Below are positions 24,853 to 35,100 of a stretch of 64,000 nucleotides of DNA, one piece after another. Position 1 is the first letter of the stretch, and each line of letters begins with the position of its first letter. Both the position numbers and the translations under genes were made by a program. Origin of the DNA: Anaerolineae bacterium (GTDB taxonomy: Bacteria > Chloroflexota > Anaerolineae > Anaerolineales > Anaerolineaceae); assembly GCA_013314735.1 (NCBI GenBank), contig JABUFD010000002.1, positions 930,001-994,000 of the forward strand, read 5' to 3'. Below the pieces are notes generated by a model. That model was not told the DNA's origin. It ran no database searches and saw only the letters and a program-made list of their open reading frames with translations.

Positions 24853-24900
24853 TATTGATCGGAATCATTATTGATCGGAATCGATATTGATCGGGCACGA
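24853..24900 (+). repeat. Three tandem 16-bp direct repeats in the 5' leader
   Basis: Three contiguous units start at 24853, 24869 and 24885. Each begins TATTGATCGG; the first two continue AATC and the third diverges to GCAC. The first unit lies in a perfect 14-bp palindrome GATCAATATTGATC (24847-24860). The array ends nine bases before the start codon, next to the GAAGGAAA ribosome site, so it could be an operator or an RNA element. Confidence 0.75.
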
Positions 24901-24908
24901 AGGAAATT

Positions 24909-26144
24909 ATGAGCCTGGAAACCAGCCACCCGCTGCATCATGACGATGAACAGCTTCCCCCTGCCCGCAGGCGCCGGCAGCGGCGGAGCCTGCAGCCGCA
25001 AGGCGCCAACAGTCGAATTGAATACTTTCAAGCCCTCAACCGGCAGGCTACCCCCTCATTGGAGTTCTTCGCCCTGGCGATGCTGGCAGCCGTGATGAGT
25101 GGCATCGCGTTGATCACAGACGCGCCGGCATTTTACATCCTTGCCGCACTGATGGCACCGTTCCTGGCGCCAATGGTGGGGTTGTCGTTTGCCACACTGC
25201 TGGGATCGTTGCGCTTTTTTGGCCAATCGCTGGCTGCAATGGCGTTGGGTTTGGTGTTTGTATTTGGCGGCGGTCTGGCTGCCGGATTTTTCGCGCGCGG
25301 TGAAGACCCCGCCTCGTATGTGCTCGCGCATCACCTGGCGTATGTCAGCGTGGCAGATTTGCTGTTGTTGAGTTTTGGCATGGTGGCAACCATGGTGCTG
25401 CTGACGCGGCGGCCGGAGCAAACTCCGCGCCTGGCAAGTGCCGCGTTGGCCTTTGAATTGCTGATTCCCGCAGCAGTAGCCGGTTTTGGCCTCTCCAGCG
25501 GAATCGAGGGAATGTTCCAGAGCGCGCTGGTGACCGTGCTGATCCACCTGGCATGGGGCACCCTGCTGGGAACCATCACCCTGGCGATCCTCGGCCTGCG
25601 GCCGAATACGATGCTCGGGTACACGATGAGCGGCATTTTGATCCTCGTCAGCCTGGGGGCGGCAGTGGTGATCAACGGTTCAGTGCAGCTGCCGCAAATG
25701 CCCCACCTGGAAGCAGCCGTGCTGCCGACGGTGCGCCCCACGGTGCAGATCACCCGCACCCCGCAGCCCTCCAATACCCCTACCATCACCCAAACGCCTA
25801 CGATTACCAAAACCCAGGCGCCCAGTGCGACCTTCACCACGGCGCCAGCCACGGCAACGGATACACCCGAACCCAGTGCAACCCCCACCCTGGCGCCGAC
25901 CCCGGAACCAGTGTTGGCGATCATTGATGCCAAAGAAGGCAACGGCGCGGTATTCCGCTCTGCTCCTTACCTCAGTGCGGAAGCGGTGGTTGATTACCCA
26001 ACGCTGTTGAATGGGACGTACGTGAAGATGTACGAGGTGGTCGAAAACACCGATGGTCAATGGGCCCGTGTCCGCCTGCTTTCCAATGACGCGGTGGAAG
26101 GCTGGGTTTTACGCTCTTTGCTCAACGCTGAACGTTCCAACTAA
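24909..26144 (+). CDS. DUF389-like membrane protein with C-terminal SH3 domain
   Basis: A 411-residue protein. A basic, glutamine/arginine-rich N-terminus is followed by about seven transmembrane helices (about 45-265). The segment ILAALMAPFLAPMVGLSFATLLGS resembles the core of the DUF389 membrane family. Residues about 275-330 form a Thr/Pro-rich linker of the TPT type common in this genome, and the last 80 residues look like a bacterial SH3 domain (VFRSAPYLSAEAVVDYP to GWVLRSLL), placed outside the cell. The fusion suggests a membrane protein anchored to or sensing the wall. Function unknown. The promoter and repeats are upstream. Confidence 0.7.
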   Translation: MSLETSHPLHHDDEQLPPARRRRQRRSLQPQGANSRIEYFQALNRQATPSLEFFALAMLAAVMSGIALITDAPAFYILAALMAPFLAPMVGLSFATLLGSLRFFGQSLAAMALGLVFVFGGGLAAGFFARGEDPASYVLAHHLAYVSVADLLLLSFGMVATMVLLTRRPEQTPRLASAALAFELLIPAAVAGFGLSSGIEGMFQSALVTVLIHLAWGTLLGTITLAILGLRPNTMLGYTMSGILILVSLGAAVVINGSVQLPQMPHLEAAVLPTVRPTVQITRTPQPSNTPTITQTPTITKTQAPSATFTTAPATATDTPEPSATPTLAPTPEPVLAIIDAKEGNGAVFRSAPYLSAEAVVDYPTLLNGTYVKMYEVVENTDGQWARVRLLSNDAVEGWVLRSLLNAERSN

Positions 26145-26168
26145 ATTTATCTCACCCAGGAGCTTTGT

Positions 26169-27629
26169 ATGCCGATCAACTTTGGTACCGATGGATGGCG
26201 CGCCGTCATCTCAGAAACATTTACGTTCCATAACCTGCGCATGGTGTCCCAGGCGATTGCCGATACGTTGCGTTCGCCCAACTGGAATGCCCCCGACACA
26301 CTTGAAAAAGCACCAGATTTGCACAAGGTAGTGGTCGGCTATGATTCCCGCTTTCTGTCGGATCGGTATGCGATCGAGGTGGCGCGGGTGCTGGCGGCGA
26401 ATGGCTATACAGTTTACCTCAGTCAATCTGACGTGCCCACCCCGGCGATCTCTTACGCCGTTTACAACCTGAACGCGGTAGGCGGGGTGATGATCACTGC
26501 ATCCCACAATGCCCCCCGCTATAATGGGGTCAAGCTCAAAGCCGCCTGCGGCGGTTCAGCTTCACCGGAGCAGTGCCACGAGGTGGAGATTTATTTGAAT
26601 GACAATGAAGAACTGGCGCGTGGACCGAACCTGATGGATTATGACCGCGCGCGGGAAATGGGCCTGATCCAGCGCTTCAACCCCATGCCGGATTATTACC
26701 AGCATCTGCGGCGATTGATCGATTTTAATGTGATTGCCGAAAATCCCCAGCGGGTGGTGGTGGATTCGATGTACGGCTCAGGCCGCGGCGCGCTGAAGAG
26801 TATTTTGCAAGGTACTGGCTGCGAGGTGAATGAAATTCGCGGTGAGATGAATCCTGGCTTTGGCGGCTGCCACCCCGAACCGATCGGGCGTTACCTGGCT
26901 CCCCTGGCGGGGGCAATCGCCACCGGTTTGGGCACTATCGGCCTGGCGACTGACGGGGATGCTGACCGTACCGGCGCGATGGATGAGCGCGGCAATTTCG
27001 TCGATCCCCACAAGATCATGGCACTGGCGCTGCGCCACCTGGTGGAAAAGCGCGGAATGCGCGGCTCGGTGGTGCGTACGGTTTCGACCACGCGCATGAT
27101 TGACCGCCTGGCGAAAAAATACGGCTTGCCCAATTTTGAGACCCCGGTGGGCTTTAACCACATTGCCGATTACATGCTGCATGATGATGTCTTGATCGGC
27201 GGCGAGGAATCGGGCGGCATCTCTTTTAAAGGCCATATTCCCGAAGGTGATGGCATCCTGATGGGCTTGCTGCTGCTGGAGGTGGTGGCTGCCAGCGGGA
27301 AAACATTGGGCGAATTGGTGGATGACCTGTTGCTCGATGTCGGACCTGCCTGTTATGAGCGCCGTGATATGCGCCTGGTACACCCGGTATCGAAATCTGA
27401 AATGGTGGATGACCTGAAAAACAACGCCCCGGCGGAAATTGGCGGGCAGGCTGTGACGGATGTGGTGACGATTGACGGCATCAAGTACGTGACTGCCGAT
27501 GATTCCTGGCTGTTGATCCGTCCCTCCGGGACGGAGCCGGTGCTGCGGGTCTATGCCGAAGCCCGTACTCCCGAGATGGTGCAGGCGCTGCTTGCGTATG
27601 GTCAGCACATTGCGGATGGAATTTCATAG
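26169..27629 (+). CDS. Phosphohexomutase (phosphoglucomutase/phosphomannomutase family)
   Basis: A 486-residue alpha-D-phosphohexomutase that moves phosphate between C6 and C1 of hexoses. Active-site serine loop: MITASHNAPRYNGVK (canonical TASHNP has Ala here). Metal loop: TDGDADR. Sugar-specificity loop: GGEESGGISF. Phosphate loop: RPSGTEPVLRVYAEA. The N-terminus INFGTDGWRAVI fits the phosphoglucomutase/phosphoglucosamine mutase branch. AGGAG precedes the start and a strong terminator follows. It is related to the mutase half of the fused protein at 47.8-49.9 kb, which shares the TASHNA variant. Confidence 0.92.
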   Translation: MPINFGTDGWRAVISETFTFHNLRMVSQAIADTLRSPNWNAPDTLEKAPDLHKVVVGYDSRFLSDRYAIEVARVLAANGYTVYLSQSDVPTPAISYAVYNLNAVGGVMITASHNAPRYNGVKLKAACGGSASPEQCHEVEIYLNDNEELARGPNLMDYDRAREMGLIQRFNPMPDYYQHLRRLIDFNVIAENPQRVVVDSMYGSGRGALKSILQGTGCEVNEIRGEMNPGFGGCHPEPIGRYLAPLAGAIATGLGTIGLATDGDADRTGAMDERGNFVDPHKIMALALRHLVEKRGMRGSVVRTVSTTRMIDRLAKKYGLPNFETPVGFNHIADYMLHDDVLIGGEESGGISFKGHIPEGDGILMGLLLLEVVAASGKTLGELVDDLLLDVGPACYERRDMRLVHPVSKSEMVDDLKNNAPAEIGGQAVTDVVTIDGIKYVTADDSWLLIRPSGTEPVLRVYAEARTPEMVQALLAYGQHIADGIS

Positions 27630-27656
27630 GATCGTTTTTTTACGAAGACAGGCCAG

Positions 27657-27693
27657 GAGCCGGACACAGCAACCGTGTCCGGCTCTTTTTTTT
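27657..27693 (+). terminator. Strong intrinsic terminator
   Basis: A perfect 11-bp stem (GAGCCGGACAC, 27657-27667, with GTGTCCGGCTC, 27675-27685), a 7-base loop and eight T residues. It ends the phosphohexomutase transcript. Confidence 0.92.
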
Positions 27694-27744
27694 CATATTT
27701 CGATGATTGGATAAAAGGGATTTTGCAGATTCCCGATTGAATGA

Positions 27745-27781
27745 AAGAAAAAACCTGGGATCGGTGATCGTCCCAGGTTTT
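27745..27781 (-). terminator. Intrinsic terminator of the eight-gene minus-strand operon
   Basis: On the minus strand, AAAACCTGGGA (27781-27771) pairs with TCCCAGGTTTT (27760-27750) over a 10-base loop and runs into a T tract. It lies just after the last gene of the group (27807). Confidence 0.85.
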
Positions 27782-27806
27782 GATAAGTATGCAACTCAAT
27801 CAGTAT

Positions 27807-28550
27807 TTACCCTTTGCGCAGGCGGCGCACTACCACGATGATTGCGACCAGTACCAGGGCAGTGCCTGCCACCAAGTACAGACCGCCGTCGTCCATGAAT
27901 CCGGTATCGGGTAGTTCCTCTTCCTCGGCCTCCTGTTCCGCTGCCTGTGCGGTGGCGGTCAGTTGGGCTGCGTTGAGTGTCGGTTGAACAAGTTCCTCGG
28001 TGGGTGTGACTTCAGCAGCCACCTGGGTCAGCAGGGCGGAAATGGTGGCTGTTTGGGCGATGGATTGTTCCTGATCTTCCGTCGGCTGGAGTTCTTCAGT
28101 GGGTTGTACCACCACCTGTTCCGTGGCTGTGGGCTCTACCGACTCTTTGGTGGGGGTAGGAACCACATCGGTAGGGGTGGCTTCGGCGGCTTCTCGGGTC
28201 TGGGCGGCATCCTTGGCAAACGCATCAGCGGTAGATGTGGCGGCCATGATCGTGGCTTCATTGCCCATCGATATCGCAAAGGCAGTCTGGGTCATCGCTT
28301 GCTGCCGCTGCGGCAGGTTGATGCTGGCGAAAATGATCATTCCGACAATGGCGATGATGAAAACCGCCGCCAGAACACCCAGGGCGATCATGAAAATGCG
28401 GTTGTTTTTACCGGAAGAGCGGCTGCTGTCGCCGCTGCCAGGCACATACGCTTCTTCGAGGGTGTCCTCTTCGGGTTCAGTGTCTCCCAATGAGGTTGTC
28501 TCACTGGTGGTTTCGTCATCATTATACAGATCGTAATTATCGAGTGACAT
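27807..28550 (-). CDS. Membrane protein with C-terminal LPDTG sorting-like signal
   Basis: A 247-residue protein from ATG 28550 (GAGGAG upstream). The acidic N-terminus (about 1-60) is followed by one transmembrane helix (about 65-90), a long Ala/Thr/Glu/Pro-rich low-complexity stretch (about 95-205), then LPDTG, a 20-residue hydrophobic segment and a basic tail RRLRKG. That last part is exactly a Gram-positive cell-wall sorting signal for a sortase. No sortase gene is in the window. It lies 75 bases after the operon gene at 28626 with no terminator between, so it is probably the eighth gene of that operon. Function unknown. Confidence 0.75.
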   Translation of the reverse strand: MSLDNYDLYNDDETTSETTSLGDTEPEEDTLEEAYVPGSGDSSRSSGKNNRIFMIALGVLAAVFIIAIVGMIIFASINLPQRQQAMTQTAFAISMGNEATIMAATSTADAFAKDAAQTREAAEATPTDVVPTPTKESVEPTATEQVVVQPTEELQPTEDQEQSIAQTATISALLTQVAAEVTPTEELVQPTLNAAQLTATAQAAEQEAEEEELPDTGFMDDGGLYLVAGTALVLVAIIVVVRRLRKG

Positions 28551-28625
28551 GTTACTTCTCCTCATCAGGTTTTGCCGGGTTTTCATCCCGAATGGCCAAC
28601 GGAATGGCCTCAAACACCTCAAACT

Positions 28626-29681
28626 TTATTCTATCACATCCAAATTTAAAAGAGGTACTACGATACGCTGCCCACTTTTCAGCAGCACGTCAGCAGCCAT
28701 TGCCTTGATCCCACTGGGGAGCAGCACCGGTTCAGGTGGTATCTGCTCAATCTGTCCGATTTGGGGCAAATATGGCAGCGTGTTCACCCGCACCAGTTGG
28801 CCTTCCTGGTATTCGCGCGGGGGAGGGGGGGCGGGTAGCTCTTCTGCCGGCAGGTGGATATGGGCCTCGGGGCGGATTCCCAGTTCCCGGTTCCACGGCA
28901 GCGCCACGGCTGATATCCTTCGGCCCTGGTTGCTGCGCAGCAGGCGGAATGACTGGCTGTCCATCCCCACCGGTCCAAACCCGTTGATCAGCAGTACAGG
29001 AAATTCCATTTGCTGCACGGTTGGGATCAGGTGGGAGGACAGGCTGCCCAGGATCAAACCGCGAACCGGCAGGTTTTTAACACGCCGCAGAACTTCGATA
29101 TCGTTGCAGCGTCCCGCCAGAACGATGGCATCCACGCAATCCGCTTTGAGCTGGTCGTTTTCCAGCAACTGGTTTTCCCGGTCAGCCACTGCCACGAGCT
29201 TGCCGCTGGCATGCTGGCCGTTGCCCCATACACCCTGCACCAATACGCCGCGCATTTGCAGGATCACCCCACGGTCCGGGATGATCTCGACCACATCGCC
29301 GTGGTAAGCGGCACGCATCTGGAATGGTCGCCGATTGACCTCCAGCAGCACCTGGGTGGGTGTGATTTCGCGGATCACTCCGCTGGCCGTCGCCCGTAAT
29401 ACACGATTTAAGGTTCCGCCGGTGGAAATGATTACATCGCCCGCTTCGACCGTTTCACCGACCTCGTGCTCGATCATCGACTGCATTTCGCGCCGGGTCA
29501 ACCCGGTGATGATAGGACGCAGGTCGAGAACTTCTACATGAGGTGAGAGGGCGGCTTCAGCGATCACAACTTCGGGATTGACGGTCTGGCCGGTATGTAC
29601 CCGCACCCTTCCGTCGATGGGCAGCATGCGCGCCCGTTGGAAACCTGTTAATCCGTTGATTGTCGTTTGTGATGCAATCAT
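28626..29681 (-). CDS. Unknown protein with barrel-sandwich-like segment, partner of the GlmL-like ATPase
   Basis: A 351-residue soluble-looking protein that I do not recognise. Residues about 65-110 (EVGETVEAGDVIISTGG, then ASGVIREITP) resemble a lipoyl/biotinyl barrel-sandwich hybrid as found in RnfC-type and adaptor proteins. Residues about 150-260 look alpha/beta (DAIVLAGRC, VRGLILGSLS, FPVLLINGFG). A Pro-rich hinge precedes a C-terminal beta-rich part (LVRVNTLPYLPQIGQIEQ), perhaps SH3/KOW-like. Its ATG overlaps the stop of the GlmL-like gene (ATGA), implying close stoichiometry and a shared complex. Confidence 0.65.
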   Translation of the reverse strand: MIASQTTINGLTGFQRARMLPIDGRVRVHTGQTVNPEVVIAEAALSPHVEVLDLRPIITGLTRREMQSMIEHEVGETVEAGDVIISTGGTLNRVLRATASGVIREITPTQVLLEVNRRPFQMRAAYHGDVVEIIPDRGVILQMRGVLVQGVWGNGQHASGKLVAVADRENQLLENDQLKADCVDAIVLAGRCNDIEVLRRVKNLPVRGLILGSLSSHLIPTVQQMEFPVLLINGFGPVGMDSQSFRLLRSNQGRRISAVALPWNRELGIRPEAHIHLPAEELPAPPPPREYQEGQLVRVNTLPYLPQIGQIEQIPPEPVLLPSGIKAMAADVLLKSGQRIVVPLLNLDVIE

Positions 29682-31456
29682 GATCCACTCGATTCTGTAG
29701 ACTGCAACTTTTGTGCCACCTGTGCTGGCTGGGCGGGGATGCCAATTTCCCGCATCCAGCGCCGCAGTGTCTCCATGCGGGTTTGCGGTTCATCCGGCAT
29801 GTCAATCGGGCGGCCGCGGCCATCAAAGACCAACCCGCACCAACCACCAACCACCCTGAACTGGTTCACCGCAGCCAACCGGTTGGGTGTTAACCAGGTG
29901 CGGTAGCTGGTATTCAACTCCAACTGTGCGGTTTCTCCGACAGCCAACGGAAGCACCTTGATTTCGCCTTTTTTGACATCAAATTGCACTTTTTCGCCGC
30001 TGTCGTACAACAGGCGGCCGTACAGGATTGTTTTGCCGGTTTTTTCTTCACTGACCGGGCACACCACGGTACCCAGCGTGGGCAGCATGGTATTGTCCAG
30101 GGCATTGACCGGTACCACCGGATCAATACCGGCGGCTGCGCCGATGGCAGCCAGCAGGTGGTTCTGGTCCAGGATCACGGTGCTCATTCCCACCGGTTGG
30201 ATTCCATCCAGCAGCATCATCAGGCTGTGCTGCATACTGGGGGCGCCGCTGATGACTTTACCGGCAGCGGCAATCAACTCATAACTGGAGCCGACACGGT
30301 CGAACAATTTTCGCGTGCGCGCCAATGCCAGCTGGAGCAAAACGCGGGTGAAAGCCTGTTCGATCAGGAGTGATTCCTCATGGATTGGCAGGCTGTCAGG
30401 GAAAATTGTTTTTTGGTAGAGGGTATCCCGCACCATGGCCGCTGGAATGTCCGCTGGAATCCAGCGGAGAATTTCCTCCAGTGGAAGCAGGTTGAGGGTA
30501 TTTTCAATGCCGTAGCCAACGCCGTATGGCAGCACGTTCAGGCGCAATTCACCTTGCAGGGCATCTGCCACCGTGGTATGGTCAGAACCTACATCCACAC
30601 CCAATACCGGCAGGCGCGAGCGCGGGTTGGCAAGGCTCAGGTAGCGGAAAGTGCGCCCGAAGGTAAAAGCAGTGGGCAGCAAGGGCAGGTGGCTGCGTTC
30701 AGCGGCCTGCGCCAATCCGGCAACCTGTTGGGTACGGATGGAAGCCATGATCTCTGCCAGGGTGTATTGTGCTGGCGCGAGGTTTTCCTGTTCAATGCTG
30801 GGTCGGATATTCGCCACGGGAAACACCATGGTCAGGTCAATGAGCATTTTTTCCACGCGCTCAGCGATTTTTTGATTACCGGCATACACCACTACCGGCC
30901 GTTTCCCGGGTGGGATCAGCTGGCAGACAGACCGGATCAGGTCAGCGGTTTTGAGGACAGCGCGTGATGCGCCTTCCTCGGTACCGCCGGCCAGGAGAAT
31001 GATTTCCGGGCGGTGTTTCAGTGCCAGGTCGAGGTGGCGTTCAACCGAACTGCGCTCAGAGAGGCTGATCTGGTCCACCAACTGCCCGCCCACCGATGCC
31101 GCCAGGTGACGGCAGGAGGTCAGTGAAACTTCCTCCAGCAGGCCGGCAGCCATGATCTTTGGCTGTGCTCCGGTGGATGTGGTCATCACCATTTTTTCCA
31201 CACCTTCGCCACGCTGGTTGGCAGGGGTGATCAGGGTTTGATCCGCTTTCAGCAACACGCGGCCGGTGAGGTTCTCCAGGTTGCGTATGGCGCGCAGGCA
31301 GCCCTGCCATACATCAAAGATCGGGGCGTAAGGGGTGCTGGGCGCGCTGCCAACGGCAAGCACATGGTAACGATTATCGACATGATCCATCAGAAAGGCA
31401 GAGGTTTCACTGCTGCCAATGTCGATCACGAGGATGGAGGAGGGGATGTGTGCCAT
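29678..31456 (-). CDS. GlmL/MutL-family ASKHA ATPase-like protein
   Basis: A 592-residue protein with the actin/Hsp70-type nucleotide fold of the GlmL (glutamate mutase L) family. Phosphate loop 1 is VIDIGSSETSAFL (residues 9-21); loop 2 is LGVDVGSDHTTVAD (about 284-297); an adenosine-type glycine segment follows near AAAGKVISGAPS. Characterised GlmL/MutL members sit with B12-dependent mutases and are thought to act as reactivating chaperones. No mutase gene is nearby. Instead the neighbours are membrane proteins, so this copy is probably a repurposed ATPase, as PilM and FtsA are in other membrane machines. GGAAAG precedes the start. Confidence 0.8.
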   Translation of the reverse strand: MAHIPSSILVIDIGSSETSAFLMDHVDNRYHVLAVGSAPSTPYAPIFDVWQGCLRAIRNLENLTGRVLLKADQTLITPANQRGEGVEKMVMTTSTGAQPKIMAAGLLEEVSLTSCRHLAASVGGQLVDQISLSERSSVERHLDLALKHRPEIILLAGGTEEGASRAVLKTADLIRSVCQLIPPGKRPVVVYAGNQKIAERVEKMLIDLTMVFPVANIRPSIEQENLAPAQYTLAEIMASIRTQQVAGLAQAAERSHLPLLPTAFTFGRTFRYLSLANPRSRLPVLGVDVGSDHTTVADALQGELRLNVLPYGVGYGIENTLNLLPLEEILRWIPADIPAAMVRDTLYQKTIFPDSLPIHEESLLIEQAFTRVLLQLALARTRKLFDRVGSSYELIAAAGKVISGAPSMQHSLMMLLDGIQPVGMSTVILDQNHLLAAIGAAAGIDPVVPVNALDNTMLPTLGTVVCPVSEEKTGKTILYGRLLYDSGEKVQFDVKKGEIKVLPLAVGETAQLELNTSYRTWLTPNRLAAVNQFRVVGGWCGLVFDGRGRPIDMPDEPQTRMETLRRWMREIGIPAQPAQVAQKLQSTESSGS

Positions 31457-31474
31457 GCTTTTGTGCTTTCCGTG

Positions 31475-32143
31475 CTAGAACAGGTTCCAAAACGCAGTGC
31501 TGAGAAAATCAACTCGTTCAATTAATGTTAAAACCGATGCCATATAGACACCCGCAAACAAAGCACCCAGGGTCAGCGCAATGAAGACCATGCCAACGGA
31601 ACGGGCTGCGCCCAGGACGCGCGTGGCGGTGGATTTTTTCTGTACGGGGTCTTTGGGTTGGAAAAACTGGAAGAACAACAAGGTGCTTATGGTGCCGAAC
31701 AGGATATAGATGCCTTCCATCAGCGACCAGAAGCGGCTGCCGGGAGCGGCCTGCTGCAGGTCAAACAGGTTGATGATGGAGAACACCTGGCTCGAGATGG
31801 TACCCAACAGGGCGCCGCCAATGGTGACCGCGGCCGCCACACCGACCATGAACGCCAGGGGCAGGTTTGCCACCCGTGAAACACGGGGAAACAGGCGCAT
31901 CAACAACAGGATACTGAGCAGCCAGGGTACGGCCAGCCACAGCATATCAGCGGGTGAGCTGGTGAGAAATGGCAGGATCAGTTTGGGCAGCACCACCTGG
32001 TAGATCACCAGCACGGCGACATAACCGGCTGTTACCCCGATGAATAAATAGGTGGCAGCCCGGAAAAAGGGATTGTCGCCGATCAGGTAACTCAATACCA
32101 TCACCGACAGGAAAATACCGAGAATGATCCAGAATGCGCTCAT
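31475..32143 (-). CDS. Polytopic membrane protein, unknown
   Basis: A 222-residue protein with about six transmembrane helices and no recognisable domain. The start ATG overlaps the stop of the large repeat protein (ATGA). The helix lengths and the lack of charged residues in the membrane suggest a structural membrane subunit. It may form the membrane part of the complex with the GlmL-like ATPase, encoded 18 bases downstream; this is inferred from operon structure only. Confidence 0.7.
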   Translation of the reverse strand: MSAFWIILGIFLSVMVLSYLIGDNPFFRAATYLFIGVTAGYVAVLVIYQVVLPKLILPFLTSSPADMLWLAVPWLLSILLLMRLFPRVSRVANLPLAFMVGVAAAVTIGGALLGTISSQVFSIINLFDLQQAAPGSRFWSLMEGIYILFGTISTLLFFQFFQPKDPVQKKSTATRVLGAARSVGMVFIALTLGALFAGVYMASVLTLIERVDFLSTAFWNLF

Positions 32144-35100
32144 GGTTTCACTGCCTTCCGTCGGGAGGATGGCGCGGATTTGCGCCGCCTGGTTTTACTT
32201 TTTCTGGTTTTTGTTGACTGCCGGGCTTGGGATGCTTTTGTGTCTGCCGTGGGCTGTGCTTTGGATGCTGACCCTGGCCTGGCGGCTGGCGCTCCGGCAG
32301 CCGGCTCACGGGGTGGAAATACCTGCAGGCCGATCTGGTACAGGATGCCGCCGATGATAATCGCGATCATCAGGTAGATCGCCCAGCGGTACGAGGTCCA
32401 GTACAGGATGGTATCGTTGATCTGATTGCTGAGGGTGGCATAGGCGGCGGCATCCAGCGCCCCGCCGATCAAGCCGTCAATTTGCCCGGCGTTGAGGTAA
32501 GGCCTCAACATCGGGCTGGTCTGCGCGCTGGCTACCATGAACAACTGGGTGGCTTCCGGCAGGTACGGCTGGGTTTGCTCAATCCACATGCGTGCGTCCT
32601 GGAAGTTATCGGTGATGACGATGATGGTGGCAAAATCGGCAATGGTCTCCACATCCTGGGTAAGGGGAGAATCCCACACGTATTGCCCGGACACACCCAC
32701 ATCCAGGCCATGAACCACACCCCGCATCCAGACCGAAAAATCACGTACAGCGGCGCCGCCGCCGGGGAGATAACCGAGGTTGATGCTTTGGGTATCCAGG
32801 TCGTAGGCCAGGTAGTAATCTTCGATCACCTCCCGCATGATGCCGCTGCCAATCAGGGTGCCTTCAGGGACAGTGCTGAAGGTCATAATGCGAACGTTAT
32901 TTTCCATCAGCGTTTTCAGCACCAGTTCGGCATAGGCACGCAGTTCGCTGGCATATGCCGGCTGGGTATCAAACACGATCAAGACCGGCTTGCCAGGATT
33001 CGCAGCGAGGCCGTTTTGCAGCAATTGGAAAAATTGCACAACCTGTGTGGGGGGGTTGGGAATCAGACCGCTGGCGCTGGCAGGCGGCATGAACAGACCC
33101 AGGAGGATGATGGTTACCAGGATGGCACTCACCGCGATGCGCAGGATCATCTGTGGGTTGCGGCGACGTGCCTTCGGCTGGATATGGCCTTTTTGTTCCG
33201 CCGCCAAAATGCTCTCCATCACTTTCACGCGCTGTTGATCAACTTCAGACAGGCGCAGTTCTTTGGAATACACCGCGGGTGGATGGAATTGGAGCAAAGC
33301 AGGATCACCGTGGAGCAGGCCGCGCAAACCGCGCAATGGCCCCTGTTCCTCCAGTTCGCCCTGGGCTGCCGAAATGGCATTCATCTCAGACAACCACAGG
33401 GACAGTTCGCCTGCCTGGGGAATGGCAAAATCTATTTTGTTTTGTTGTGCAGGTTCCTGCGGTTCTTTTTCCTCTCCCGCACTGTCACCGGTCCATCTGA
33501 AATCATCATCTCCCCATATGGGAGTGCTTGCCTGTGTCTCTTCTGCTTCTTCAGCGGGTTCCTGCTCAAATTGAGAGAAGTCGATCTCGGAAAGGGCAGC
33601 GGTAAAGGCCTCGTGCGCTGCCTCATCATCGGTTTGATCTGTATAATCGAACTCTCCATCACCGAACGCAGGGAAGGCAGATTCATCTGCGGCAGGTGTT
33701 GCGATCTCGTCGCTGTCTTCCTCCAGCCAGGCAGGGAGTTCCGCAGTTCCTGTGCGCCTGGTGCTTTGCGGGGCCGGGACTGGTTCCTGCTCATCAAACA
33801 GGATATCATCCAGCCTGTCAGAGAAGTCGGTTGTTTCCGCTCCTGACGGTTGCTCTTCTCCCATTAACCATTCGACATCATCATCAGCCTGGGAGGACTC
33901 TTCCCCCAGTCTCTGCCAGCTGCCCAGTTCAATGGTCGGGGAGATGGTTTCATCATCCGTAAAAGCTGCGAAGTCGGGGAATTCATCGTCATCTTCGAGC
34001 AGGATACTGGATGCTTCGGCAGGCTGGGTGAACCATTCTTCCAATGAATCGCTCTGGACTTTCGTGGCAGGTTCGCTTTCGCCAGGTTCGAGGTCCTGAT
34101 CCTGCACGGACAGGCCGAAGGCGAGGGTTTCATCATCGGTTGAAAGCCAGTCCGGCAGTTCGGCAGTCCCTTTGATTTGCGCCTGCTCCGGCTCTTCTAC
34201 AGCCCCCGTTTCTTCCTCTTCGGACAACAGCCAAGCCGGCAATGCGGCGGTGCCGGTGAAAAGTGTTCGGTCTGCGTCTGACTGTGGTTGTTCTTCGGAG
34301 ATGTCCGCGCTTTCCTCTTCAGCCAGCAGCCAATCTGGCAGCCCGGCAGTACCGGTGAATTGGGTTTGGTCTGTGTCTGATCGTGGTTGTCCTTCGCTGA
34401 TGCCTGTTTCCTCGTCATCGGCTACCAACCAGTCTGGCAATGCATCATCTCCGAAACCATCGGTGAGCTCTGCTTCAGATTGGGCTTTTTCTTCTACAGC
34501 ATCCGCTTCTTCCTCTTCAGCCAGGAGCCAATCCGGCAATCCGGCGGTACCGGTGAAGTCGGTGTGGTCCGGTTCTGTTTGAAGCTGTTCTTCGCTGATG
34601 TCTGTTTCCTCGTCATCGGCTAACAGCCATTCCGGCAACCCGGCAGTGCCTGTGAAAGCGGTGCGATCCAGTTCCGTTTGCAGTTGTTCTTCACCAACTT
34701 CGCTTTCTTCCGTATCAGTCAACAGCCATTCCGGCAACGCCGCATCGCCGATGACCTCGGCGGATTCCGCGTCAGTTTGGGCTTGTTCTTCTACGGCATC
34801 CGCTTCTTCGTCTTCAGCCAGGAGCCAATCTGGCAACCCGGCGGTACCGGTGAAGTCGGTGTGATCCGGTTCCGTTTGAAGCTGTTCTTCGCTGATGTCT
34901 GTATCCTCATCATCGGCTAACAGCCATTCCGGCAATGCCACATCGCCGATGATCTCGGCAGATTCCGCGTCAGTTTGGGCTTGTTCTTCTACGGCATCCG
35001 CTTCTTCGTCTTCAGCCAACAGCCAATCCGGCAATCCGGCGGTACCGGTGAAAAGCGTCTGATCCACATCTGCCTGTGGTTGTTCTTCGGAGATGTCTGC

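Noticed and set aside
32482-33846. 454-codon plus-strand reading frame
   Set aside because: Antisense to the C-terminal part of the giant repeat protein; no family resemblance and no ribosome site.
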